NCBI GenBank assembly: GCA_017529425.1
Contig: JAFXNQ010000063.1
Location: 1-41,642, forward strand
DNA from: Bacteroidales bacterium
GTDB lineage: Bacteria > Bacteroidota > Bacteroidia > Bacteroidales > UBA932
Direction of reading: 5' to 3'
Length of the DNA stretch: 41,642 bases
The notes beneath the pieces were generated by a model. The model ran no database searches. It saw nothing but the letters and a program-made list of their open reading frames with translations, and was not told the DNA's origin. Positions 25,907-34,135 of this stretch are shown here, piece by piece; position 1 is the stretch's first letter; every line of letters begins with the position of its first letter. Position numbers and translations under genes: made by a program.

Positions 25907-27559
25907 ATGATTCTCCTTGTCCCTGACAAATTCAAGGGCACGTTCACAGCGCCCCAGATAGCAGCCAAATTTGAAGAAGCCATCCGCCGCTCCGGCAACA
26001 ATACGGAGGAGATTGTGTCTATTCCGCTTGCCGATGGAGGGGAGGGCTCTCTTGACGTATTCCTTCAGAACTATCCCGGTGCAAGCGAGGTCCTGGTGGA
26101 TACCAAGGATCCTCTGATGCGCGACGTGGTGGCGCCTATGGCTGTGGCGGGCGATACGGTGTTTATTGAACTTGCCCGCTGCAGCGGTCTGATGATGATT
26201 GACCGTGCCGAACGCAACCCTATGATAACTACCACATACGGTTTGGGCTTGATGCTGCTGGCGGCTCTTGAGCACTCTCCAAAGCGGATAATTGTCGGAG
26301 TAGGGGGCAGTGCCACCAACGACGGCGGTCGCGGCATGATAGAGGCCATCGGTCTGGAGAATATCCATCTTTTTGACAATATTGATGTCAAGGTAGCCTG
26401 CGATGCCCGCAATCCGCTGCTTGGGCCCAACGGGGCAACATATACGTATGCGCCGCAGAAAGGAGCTGATGAGAAGATGCTCCCTGTTCTTGAACACAGG
26501 ATGGAGGAGTGGGTTTCCACTGCACGCGAATGGCTTGTCAAGATAGGACATACAGCCCAGGCGGCCGATTTTGATTCAGTACCTGGCGGAGGCACTGCCG
26601 GTGGTACCGGAGCGGCATTATATGCATTCCTCAAGGCTAAACCGGTTCACGGTTTTGAATTTTTCTCGCAGATGGTGTCGTTAGAAGAGAAAATCCGCTC
26701 ATCGAGACTTGTAATAACAGGCGAGGGGAGACTGGATGCTTCCAGCCTAAATGGTAAACTGGTGGGCAGCCTTGCCGAGATGTGCGAAAAAGCATGTCGG
26801 CGGCTTTATGTAGTCTGCGGCCAGAATACACTGGGCGGCGATTCTTCTATATGCGACATCGCGTTGCTCGCCACAGATTTTGAAGAGAAGATAGGGAAGT
26901 GGTGCCGTGCCGACTGGCGGAGTGATTATCTCCAGGAAGAAGGAATGCTATTCAACTTTAACACCTCTGACGGCTCGCGTTATGGTATAATAGCTGGTTG
27001 TGATGAGGCTGGACGCGGTCCGCTTGCAGGTCCGGTATATGCGGCTGCAGTAATTCTCCCGGATGGATTCTATCATCCCTTATTGAAAGATTCAAAGAAG
27101 ATGACTGCCGCCCAGCGCGAAACAATGTGCGAAATCATTGTAAATGAAGCTGTAGCCTGGGGCGTGGCCAGTGTATCTGCAGAGGAGATTGACCAGATCA
27201 ATATCCTTCAGGCATCAATCAAAGCCATGCAGGAGGCGCTCCGGGGTATCAGGGCAGATTTCAATATTTCTCCAGAACTGATTCTGGTTGACGGCAACCG
27301 TTTCAAACCTTATTACGATGCCGACGGAAAGCAAATTCCGCACAAATGCATTGTCAAAGGAGATGACAAGGTGCCGGAGATAAGTGCCGCCTCTATCCTT
27401 GCCAAAACGTTCAGGGACAAATTTATGCAGAGTATCGACGAAGAGTATCCCCAGTATGGATGGCGTCACAACATGGGTTATCCTACAGACGACCACCGCG
27501 CTGCCATCAAGCTTCACGGTCTGTCACCCTATCACCGCAAATCATTTACGGTTAAGTAG
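25907..27559 (+). CDS. Glycerate kinase-ribonuclease HII fusion
   Basis: One uninterrupted frame of 550 residues joins two unrelated enzymes. Residues 1 to about 345 are a GarK/GlxK-type glycerate kinase (start ILLVPDKFKGTFTA, then LADGGEGSLDVF, GVGGSATNDGGRGM and VITGEGRLD near 267), phosphorylating glycerate with ATP. Residues about 355-550 are ribonuclease HII: Asp366-Glu367 in CDEAGRGPLAGP, LVDGNRF, KGDDKVPEISAASILAKTFRD, and the C-terminal GYPTDDHRAAI and SPYHRKSF. RNase HII nicks RNA-DNA hybrids and removes misincorporated ribonucleotides. An in-frame ATG at 26945 (Met347) would yield a 204-residue stand-alone RNase HII of normal size. Both active sites look intact. The kinase C-terminus is slightly short. 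Confidence 0.93.
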   Translation: MILLVPDKFKGTFTAPQIAAKFEEAIRRSGNNTEEIVSIPLADGGEGSLDVFLQNYPGASEVLVDTKDPLMRDVVAPMAVAGDTVFIELARCSGLMMIDRAERNPMITTTYGLGLMLLAALEHSPKRIIVGVGGSATNDGGRGMIEAIGLENIHLFDNIDVKVACDARNPLLGPNGATYTYAPQKGADEKMLPVLEHRMEEWVSTAREWLVKIGHTAQAADFDSVPGGGTAGGTGAALYAFLKAKPVHGFEFFSQMVSLEEKIRSSRLVITGEGRLDASSLNGKLVGSLAEMCEKACRRLYVVCGQNTLGGDSSICDIALLATDFEEKIGKWCRADWRSDYLQEEGMLFNFNTSDGSRYGIIAGCDEAGRGPLAGPVYAAAVILPDGFYHPLLKDSKKMTAAQRETMCEIIVNEAVAWGVASVSAEEIDQINILQASIKAMQEALRGIRADFNISPELILVDGNRFKPYYDADGKQIPHKCIVKGDDKVPEISAASILAKTFRDKFMQSIDEEYPQYGWRHNMGYPTDDHRAAIKLHGLSPYHRKSFTVK

Positions 27560-27573
27560 CAGCCTTGAGCGTT

Positions 27574-28854
27574 TCAGCGAAGGGCTGCAGATTCAAAAAC
27601 CTTCCACTGCTGTTCGAACTGGGCGAGAATGGTAGGGTCGCCTTGAAGGGAGTTCTTCAGGCAACGTTTGATATCGGCCATGGTTAGATCCCAGCACAGG
27701 TACGCAAGCAGCAGATCGTCCGTGATATAAGCGGTATCAAAGATTGCGCAGTCGTCGCTGTTGATGGTGACGTTGAGGCCGCGTTTGATATATCCGGCTG
27801 CCGGATGTTCTCGCAGATCGTCTACATAGCCCAGCAACTGATTGCTTAGCGGGCATACCTCCAGCATAACGTTCCCGGCCTTCACGCGAGCCTCCACATC
27901 GGGAAAACGGTAAAGGTTGAAACCGTGACCCAGCCGCCTGCTTCCCAGATTAAGGGCATACTCAATGTTATGGTTGTCGGGGTTTGAAGTCTCGCCAGCG
28001 TGCATTATTATCGGCACACCTGCATCGCGCAGTACCGTGGTATAATAGAGCAGGTCTTTGCCGCAGTCCTCGCCGCCTACCATGTCGTAGCCGATAAACA
28101 TGTCGGGATATTTCTCCTGCAGGTGGCGTGCAAACTCCAGACGTTCAGGGACAGTTTCGGCAGGAACGCCTTTGTAATAACAGAAGATTACATTGATATG
28201 GAAGTATGGATATAGCTTGTGTACCTCGGCCTCTATATCCCGTAGTGTATCGACATACTCATCAGCTGTGAGCCTGTGGCCGTTTTCTTCAAAGATAGTC
28301 TGGCTGATATACCGCAGGTCAACACCCATCAGCCCCTCGGCTGCCATCTCCATGAAGACCTTGGTATAGAGACTTACGAATATAGGTTTGCAGTTGTTTA
28401 CAGCCTTGAAGCGGTCAAAGATAGCCTCAAACTTGGGCCATATATTCTCGTCAATATTTCCTTTGCCGGAAGTGCACATGGAGAACAGTGTTTCTATCAG
28501 GCCCGGGTCCTCTGCCAGCGCCTGATTCAGCTCTTTCCACCCCTGGGGAATCACACCATCTTCAAACCATCCACGGTGGGCCAGCTGATAATGACGGAAC
28601 TCTTTAGTCTCTTCATTAAGGAACACATATACGCCTCCGTTTGCAATTGCCAGTGAGAGCATGTCTCTCACATTAAAGGTAGCCTCTATATGGGCGTGCA
28701 TCAGCCTTCCTTTGGGCATCGCCTTGAAAATACGGTAAAGGCTTGTTTCGCGCAGTTTCGGAAGCTGTTGCTGGAAGTCGTTAAAAATCAGCCCGTCGCG
28801 GCTTGCGGCCAGAATATCATGCCGCATTTTGCTTGTTATTTGATCTATCTCCAT
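27574..28854 (-). CDS. Adenosine deaminase superfamily protein, ADGF/ADA2-like
   Basis: 426-residue metal-dependent hydrolase. Zinc ligands are His53 and His55 in LMHAHIEA; the catalytic HAGE box is in IIMHAGETSNPDNHN; the C-terminal region LEVCPLSNQLLGYV then INSDDCAIFD resembles the CPISNQ and SSDDP motifs of ADA2/ADGF proteins more than classical bacterial Add (SLNTDDP). Unlike ADA2 it has no signal peptide and so should be cytoplasmic. Likely reaction: deamination of adenosine or a modified adenine nucleoside. It converges on the fusion gene (14 bp) and diverges from a 5'-nucleotidase-like lipoprotein, which would release nucleosides. Substrate not proven. Confidence 0.8.
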   Translation of the reverse strand: MEIDQITSKMRHDILAASRDGLIFNDFQQQLPKLRETSLYRIFKAMPKGRLMHAHIEATFNVRDMLSLAIANGGVYVFLNEETKEFRHYQLAHRGWFEDGVIPQGWKELNQALAEDPGLIETLFSMCTSGKGNIDENIWPKFEAIFDRFKAVNNCKPIFVSLYTKVFMEMAAEGLMGVDLRYISQTIFEENGHRLTADEYVDTLRDIEAEVHKLYPYFHINVIFCYYKGVPAETVPERLEFARHLQEKYPDMFIGYDMVGGEDCGKDLLYYTTVLRDAGVPIIMHAGETSNPDNHNIEYALNLGSRRLGHGFNLYRFPDVEARVKAGNVMLEVCPLSNQLLGYVDDLREHPAAGYIKRGLNVTINSDDCAIFDTAYITDDLLLAYLCWDLTMADIKRCLKNSLQGDPTILAQFEQQWKVFESAALR

Positions 28855-28868
28855 GGGTCAAAATTTTT

Positions 28869-28876
28869 CAAATTTA
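28869..28876 (-). promoter_or_regulatory. -7 box (TAAATTTG) for the ADA-like gene
   Basis: Minus strand TAAATTTG fits TAnnTTTG, 14 bp before the ATG at 28854. The plus strand of the same 70-bp gap carries a tandem near-repeat, TATTTGCGAA/TATTTGCGAT (28891-28910), giving near-consensus -7 boxes for the divergent nucleotidase gene. Confidence 0.45.
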
Positions 28877-28924
28877 CATTAATTTTCACATATTTGCGAA
28901 TATTTGCGATTACTGTTTTCCTTA

Positions 28925-30541
28925 ATGCGAAATCTATTTCTATTGTTAACATTCGCACTAAACATACTTGGGGGATGCATCCGTCCTTCTAACGGTACAT
29001 ATTCACTTGACATCTATGTTACAAGTGATGTCCACGGTGCATATTTAAGTCGTTATTACCTTGACGACAGTTTTAAGCCCAACTCCCTTTCAAAGGTTGC
29101 TACGGTGATGGATTCCGTACGTATGAACAATGACGGAGTAATACTGATAGACAACGGAGACAACTTGCAGGGCGACAACGCAGCCTTCTATTACAATTTT
29201 GTTGATACTGCGGCGCGGCACTTATTTCCCCGTGCAGCAAACTATCTCGATTACGACGCGATTGTAGTGGGTAATCACGATATTGAAGCTGGCCATGATG
29301 TTTACGACAGGGTCGGCAGGCAGTTCAACGCCCCGCTGCTGGCAGCAAATGCAATCCGTACGGAAGACCCCGGCAAGGGTAGTTGTTATTTCAAAGAATA
29401 TACGATATTCCGCAGGAATGGACTCAAGGTGGCAGTGATAGGTTTCACCAACCCTAATGTTATAAGTTGGATAACGGAGCCGCTGTACCATGGCATGGAG
29501 TTCTTTGATATCAATAAGATGGCGCAGGAGATCGTGGACCGCGTCCACAAGAAAGAGCATCCTGACTTTGTGATTGTATCCATGCACAGCGGAAGTGGTG
29601 AGGCGGAGGAGGCCGGTTTTGAGAACACGTCACTATATCAGATGAAGAATCTCAAAGGTGTAGATTTGATTATTGGAGGTCACGACCATCGCCCTCTTGC
29701 CACCTGCGACTATGACAAAGATCTCAGCAACGATACCCCTACAGCTTATGTCAACCCCGGGGCACGTTGCATGAACCTCGGCCATGCCCATTTTGAACTC
29801 ACATACAAAAAAGGCAAGCGTACCGGCACGGAGATTACGACTGAGTTGATTTCTTTGGAGGACGTTGCCCCCAGCGAAGCCTATGACGCTGAGTTTGAGG
29901 TTGACTACCACAGGGTGAAGGCTTTTACCATGCAAGAGATATGCAAGGTGACCGAGTCGTTTGACCTGAGCGATGCACTCCGCGGCCCCTCGGCGTATAT
30001 GAACCTGTTGTATGACCTGCAACTGGATGTCACCGGCGCCGACATCACGTTTGCAGCGCCACTCTCTTCTTATGGCGTAATCAGTCAGGGCGTGATGGTT
30101 TATAACGATCTTACAAGGATTTATCCTTTCGAAAACAAGCTCTTTACCATACGTCTCACCGGAGAGCAGATAAAGAATTATCTTGAGTACTCCTATGAGC
30201 GCTGGCTCAACCGCGAGGGTCCGGCATATTGCTATGATTCAGCAGGCGGTTTGATTTACAAGGTTTACAAACGCCGTCCCGCGGGAAGCAGGGTGGAAAT
30301 CGAGTCTATGGAGAACGGCGAGCTTTTTGATCTTGATAAAACTTATACCGTTGCAATTACATCCTATCGGGCGATGGGTGGAGACGGCCTTCTTAAAGAG
30401 GGAGCCGGGCTCGACGTGAGCAATCCAGATGCTTATATCGTGGACAAATACGGTGACATACGAGATTTACTCTACAACTATCTCAGCGCTATGGGTACAC
30501 TGGAGCCGACGATTAACGACAACTGGGAATTTATAGAATAA
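28925..30541 (+). CDS. 5'-nucleotidase / UshA-type metallophosphatase lipoprotein
   Basis: 538 residues from ATG 28925; the frame also extends to a TTG at 28904 that is unlikely to be used. A lipoprotein signal ends in ILGGC (Cys18), so it is anchored in the envelope. The N-terminal calcineurin-like domain shows the metal motifs in order: TSDVHG, DNGDNLQG, VGNHDIE, VSMHSGSG and GGHDHRP. The C-terminal 5'-nucleotidase domain (about 330-520) includes YPFENKLFTIRLTGEQIKNY and AITSYRAMGGDG. It should dephosphorylate extracellular nucleotides or sugar nucleotides. It starts a five-gene block of exported proteins, with the next gene 23 bp downstream. Confidence 0.9.
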   Translation: MRNLFLLLTFALNILGGCIRPSNGTYSLDIYVTSDVHGAYLSRYYLDDSFKPNSLSKVATVMDSVRMNNDGVILIDNGDNLQGDNAAFYYNFVDTAARHLFPRAANYLDYDAIVVGNHDIEAGHDVYDRVGRQFNAPLLAANAIRTEDPGKGSCYFKEYTIFRRNGLKVAVIGFTNPNVISWITEPLYHGMEFFDINKMAQEIVDRVHKKEHPDFVIVSMHSGSGEAEEAGFENTSLYQMKNLKGVDLIIGGHDHRPLATCDYDKDLSNDTPTAYVNPGARCMNLGHAHFELTYKKGKRTGTEITTELISLEDVAPSEAYDAEFEVDYHRVKAFTMQEICKVTESFDLSDALRGPSAYMNLLYDLQLDVTGADITFAAPLSSYGVISQGVMVYNDLTRIYPFENKLFTIRLTGEQIKNYLEYSYERWLNREGPAYCYDSAGGLIYKVYKRRPAGSRVEIESMENGELFDLDKTYTVAITSYRAMGGDGLLKEGAGLDVSNPDAYIVDKYGDIRDLLYNYLSAMGTLEPTINDNWEFIE

Positions 30542-30564
30542 CCAATAATACAATAATATCAATC

Positions 30565-32487
30565 ATGAACTTTATCTCAAAGAAAACCTTAATCCTGATT
30601 GCGCTGCTCGCGCCGATTTTCGCTTTTGCGCAGCGCCCTGCAGGTGAGTTGCAGGCAGAATTCTTTATGCCGATTTATCGTAACGCCAAGAACGCGGAAC
30701 TTACAGTGGTTGTGCCTGAGAATGGCCCTAAAAGCACTACGGTTGAGTTCTTTGCCCCCGACGGGACCAAGATCCGCACAGAAGAATACAAACTTAAACC
30801 GGGCGAGAACCACTGTGCAGTAAAGAAGATCGATAAACTTGCCGACGGGCGCTATACTGCTATGATACATCTGGGCGACACAACCCTCAAGCGCCTGCTT
30901 CGCATTGAGCACGTCACTGATATTGAGGCACCCAAGGAGCCGATAGCATACCGTAAGCTTATCTTCACTCCTGACAAATACATGTTCCAGAAGATATCCA
31001 AGAACCTCAAGATAGAGTACTCCAAGCCCGAGATTTACGAGGCCGTTCCCAACCGCGATTCCATAGTCGTCTATGTGGGTGGCAACAGTTTCTACAAGAC
31101 TGCCGACGGCCGGTTTGCAATCAACGTGGTTGCCAACCCCTATGTGGAGCGTTATGGTCTCTACGCTAAGAAACCGTACTATTTCACAGCTGTGGCAGAC
31201 AAGCCTGAAGGCCCTTATGTGCGTGTCCCTGACGACCAGATTCCCGCTCCCGCTGCGGGTGGCGGACGTATGCATCTGTTCACCGGCGGCGCAATGATGG
31301 GCAGCGACCATCTTGACGGCAAATATGAACTTTACGACCCCGCCAAGCACGGTACTTATAAGTTGAGCGATATCCGCATCGCACAGCAGATCAATCCCCG
31401 CGACTTCGGCTGCGTCCAGGCTGCCTATCGTACCTACTGGAGCTTTGTGACAACTTCTACCGGAGACACCGTGTTCCTCAGCGACAAACCCGTTTTCCAG
31501 GATATCCCTGTTTACAAGGAAGATCAGTGGGACACCGGCTTCACCACCAACGACAACTTTGGCAACAGCTGGCTCTCTGACGACGGCAAGACCCTCTATA
31601 TCGCCCGCGGCCAGACTCTCCGCCGCGATGCACCGTACGACCTCCCTTACGATATGGTTGATACCCGCGTACTTACCATATATTCCACCCAGGACGGAAA
31701 AGACTGGAAATATCTCCACTCTTTCACCAGCGACGGCGAGCGTGACACCCCTTATACCCAGCAGTACGGTGCACGCATCTGCAAGATGAAAGATGCCGGT
31801 CTCTATCTGGTATTCGTAGAGCATTTCGTAGGCGATATGCAGCAGAGCAGCCTTGACCTTGACTACAGCCGCGACGGTGTCAATTTCTACGACGCTCCCG
31901 GCGACGGTCCGTTCCTCTATACCGACGACCTTGACGAGTTCTACTTTGGCGGTCTCTATAACTTCGATACCGACATTGTTCAACACGGCAAGAAATACTA
32001 TCAGATGGTTGCTCAGGTTATGACCTGGCCACACTTCTTCCCCGAGCCCCTGTTTGCCCGCAACCATCTTGCAGAGGTGACCGCAGAGGATTACGAGCGT
32101 ATCTTCAAGAACCGCGGTATGGCGGAAAAACTCCCTTACTTCGACAAAGTAGGTGGCTGGGAAGGTCTTGCAAAACTTACTCGTGAAGGTCATAGCTCCA
32201 TCGCCGTGATTTCTTACCGTGCCGACGGCTGGTTTGGCGTAAAGGCTGGCAATAAAGCCGGTTGCTTCACTACCAATCCAATCCTTGGCGGCGGCATGCT
32301 CACCGTGAATGCTGAGATTGCAGAAGACGGTTACATCCAGATTGAACTTCTCGACAACGGCCCCAAGAAGAAAGTTACCCTCAAGGGCGATGACCTGCAC
32401 ATCCCTGCATTTGAACTTCCTGAAGGTCCCTGCAGGCTGCGAGTTAAGATGCGCAACGCAAATCTCTATTCAATGTACATAGACTAA
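30565..32487 (+). CDS. Secreted protein with sialidase-like Asp-box motifs, function unknown
   Basis: 640 residues with a Sec signal peptide ending in IFAFAQ (about residue 23). Residues 25-120 look like a beta-sandwich. The middle part is rich in Trp, Tyr and Asp and holds motifs resembling Asp boxes of beta-propellers (YSTQDGKDWKYL, DYSRDGVNFYDAP) and SWLSDDGKTLYIARG, suggesting a five- or six-bladed sialidase/GH43-like propeller. The last 110 residues (from about GLAKLTREGHSS) form a second beta-rich domain ending in RVKMRNANLY. No catalytic triad can be assigned. It lies 13 bp before two GH27 genes, so a glycan-binding or glycan-cleaving role is likely. The long open frame on its opposite strand is a codon-use artefact. 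Confidence 0.7.
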   Translation: MNFISKKTLILIALLAPIFAFAQRPAGELQAEFFMPIYRNAKNAELTVVVPENGPKSTTVEFFAPDGTKIRTEEYKLKPGENHCAVKKIDKLADGRYTAMIHLGDTTLKRLLRIEHVTDIEAPKEPIAYRKLIFTPDKYMFQKISKNLKIEYSKPEIYEAVPNRDSIVVYVGGNSFYKTADGRFAINVVANPYVERYGLYAKKPYYFTAVADKPEGPYVRVPDDQIPAPAAGGGRMHLFTGGAMMGSDHLDGKYELYDPAKHGTYKLSDIRIAQQINPRDFGCVQAAYRTYWSFVTTSTGDTVFLSDKPVFQDIPVYKEDQWDTGFTTNDNFGNSWLSDDGKTLYIARGQTLRRDAPYDLPYDMVDTRVLTIYSTQDGKDWKYLHSFTSDGERDTPYTQQYGARICKMKDAGLYLVFVEHFVGDMQQSSLDLDYSRDGVNFYDAPGDGPFLYTDDLDEFYFGGLYNFDTDIVQHGKKYYQMVAQVMTWPHFFPEPLFARNHLAEVTAEDYERIFKNRGMAEKLPYFDKVGGWEGLAKLTREGHSSIAVISYRADGWFGVKAGNKAGCFTTNPILGGGMLTVNAEIAEDGYIQIELLDNGPKKKVTLKGDDLHIPAFELPEGPCRLRVKMRNANLYSMYID

Positions 32488-32500
32488 GACCAATCATACT

Positions 32501-34135
32501 ATGAAAAAACATCTTTCCATAGCTCTGGTTTGTGCCTCGCTCTTCTTGATGTGCTCCTGCGCTTCGAATAACGAGCAGGCGCCCGACTTTGACCCGCCCA
32601 TCATGGGATGGAGCAGCTGGAACTATTTCAAGACCAACATCAGCGAAGAGGTAATCTGTGGTCAGGCTGACGCCTTGATCTCAACAGGTCTTGCCGATGC
32701 CGGCTATGTATATGTCAATATCGATGACGGTTTCACCGACGGGCGCGGCGAAGATGGACGCATCCGCATAGATACCACCAAATTCCCCAACGGAATGAAG
32801 GCGGTGGCTGATTATATCCACTCAAAAGGGCTCAAGGCCGGTATGTATTCAGATGCAGGTGACAATACCTGTGCATCACTCAACGTAAAGCCCTACGGTC
32901 TTAACGTGGGTCTGTATGGCCATGAGGTTGAAGATTGCAAGATGATGTTTGATGAGTGGGGCTATGACTTTTTCAAGGTTGACAATTGCGGCGGCCGCCA
33001 TCTGGATCTTAATGAGCAGGAGCAGTTCACCAAGATTGCAAATGCTCTGGCACAGTGCGACAACAAGAACATCAATTTCAACGTGTGCCGCTGGGTTTTC
33101 CCCGGCACCTGGGTAATCGACATCGCCGACAGCTGGCGCACGACCCACGATATCTGGGTCAACTGGGATGCCGTAAAGACCATCATCAAAGAGAATATGT
33201 ATCTGGTTGCCTATACCGGAAACGGTCATTACAACGATATGGATATGCTTGAGATAGGGCAGGGGTTCCCTCCTGAAATAGAGCGCACCCATATGGCCTG
33301 CTGGAGCATCCAGTCTTCTCCGCTGGTGGTTGGCTGCAACCTCTATGAGATGCCGGAGTATTCCATAGAGTTCCTCAAGAACGCCGACCTTATTGCGATG
33401 AACCAGGACCGCCTTGGCATTGCAGCCCCTGTTGTGCAGAAGGCCGGCGAAGTTTATGTTTTCGCTAAGGATATGGAAAAATTCTACGGACCTAAACGCG
33501 CCGTGGTAGTGTCCAACCTTGGGGATGAAGAGGCTAATATCAGCATTGACGTCAATGCTCTGGGATTCAAAGGAGATGTCAAGGTTTACGACTGCTTCAA
33601 GCACGAGAACCGTCCCGAACTCTCCGGCAACTTCACTCTCACCATACCTGCACACGACAGCGAAGCATTCTTTGTGACTGGCAAGCGTGCAGAAAAGAGC
33701 GAATATCAGGCAGAAGAGGCTTACTTGAACGCATATACAGAGATCAACGAGCAGGATTATGAGGCTTATCGCCGTCCTTATGATATCCCTTCTCCTCACT
33801 TCCGCGAATCAGACTCTGCATATATGGGGTTCTACGCCACCGACCTTGGCGGCTGGGAGGAGAACTGGCTCGAGTGGCGAAATGTTTATAGCGAAAAAGG
33901 CGGGGACTATGTCCTTTCGCTCCGCTTCTGCTGCCCTGACGAGCGCGACATCACCCTGAGCGTCAACGGTGAAGAGGTCTACAAGTTCGATAATATTGTC
34001 TGCGGACTCGACATCGAATGGGACCTTGCAAACACAAAAGTGACCCTGAAGAAGGGATGGAACACTATCCGTCTTGCAAATAGTGAGGCCAAGATGCCGG
34101 CAATCGACTGCATGACTATAAAAAGGTTTGAATAA
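32501..34135 (+). CDS. GH27 alpha-galactosidase-like lipoprotein, copy 1
   Basis: 544 residues. The lipoprotein signal ends at LMCSC (Cys20). The (beta/alpha)8 barrel (about 30-300) opens with IMGWSSWNYF and has DDGF and SDAGDNTC. The nucleophile is predicted as Asp161 in FKVDNCGG and the acid/base as Asp217 in RTTHDI. A beta-sandwich follows (about 300-395). The C-terminal 140 residues, starting at YQAEEAYLN, look like a CBM6/CBM35-type module (ENWLEWRNVY, KGWNTIRLAN). It would remove terminal alpha-galactosyl, alpha-N-acetylgalactosaminyl or beta-arabinosyl-type sugars from glycans at the cell surface. Its stop overlaps the next start (TAATG). Confidence 0.88.
   Translation: MKKHLSIALVCASLFLMCSCASNNEQAPDFDPPIMGWSSWNYFKTNISEEVICGQADALISTGLADAGYVYVNIDDGFTDGRGEDGRIRIDTTKFPNGMKAVADYIHSKGLKAGMYSDAGDNTCASLNVKPYGLNVGLYGHEVEDCKMMFDEWGYDFFKVDNCGGRHLDLNEQEQFTKIANALAQCDNKNINFNVCRWVFPGTWVIDIADSWRTTHDIWVNWDAVKTIIKENMYLVAYTGNGHYNDMDMLEIGQGFPPEIERTHMACWSIQSSPLVVGCNLYEMPEYSIEFLKNADLIAMNQDRLGIAAPVVQKAGEVYVFAKDMEKFYGPKRAVVVSNLGDEEANISIDVNALGFKGDVKVYDCFKHENRPELSGNFTLTIPAHDSEAFFVTGKRAEKSEYQAEEAYLNAYTEINEQDYEAYRRPYDIPSPHFRESDSAYMGFYATDLGGWEENWLEWRNVYSEKGGDYVLSLRFCCPDERDITLSVNGEEVYKFDNIVCGLDIEWDLANTKVTLKKGWNTIRLANSEAKMPAIDCMTIKRFE

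Noticed and set aside
27559-27588. Possible terminator hairpin (GCAGCCTT with AAGGGCTGC) between the fusion gene and the ADA-like gene
   Set aside because: The stem is bulged, overlaps the ADA-like coding end and lacks a proper T-run on either strand.
30589-32400. 603-codon open frame on the minus strand opposite the 640-residue secreted protein
   Set aside because: The plus-strand gene has a signal peptide, operon spacing and propeller-type motifs; the antisense frame shows no domain and arises from codon bias.
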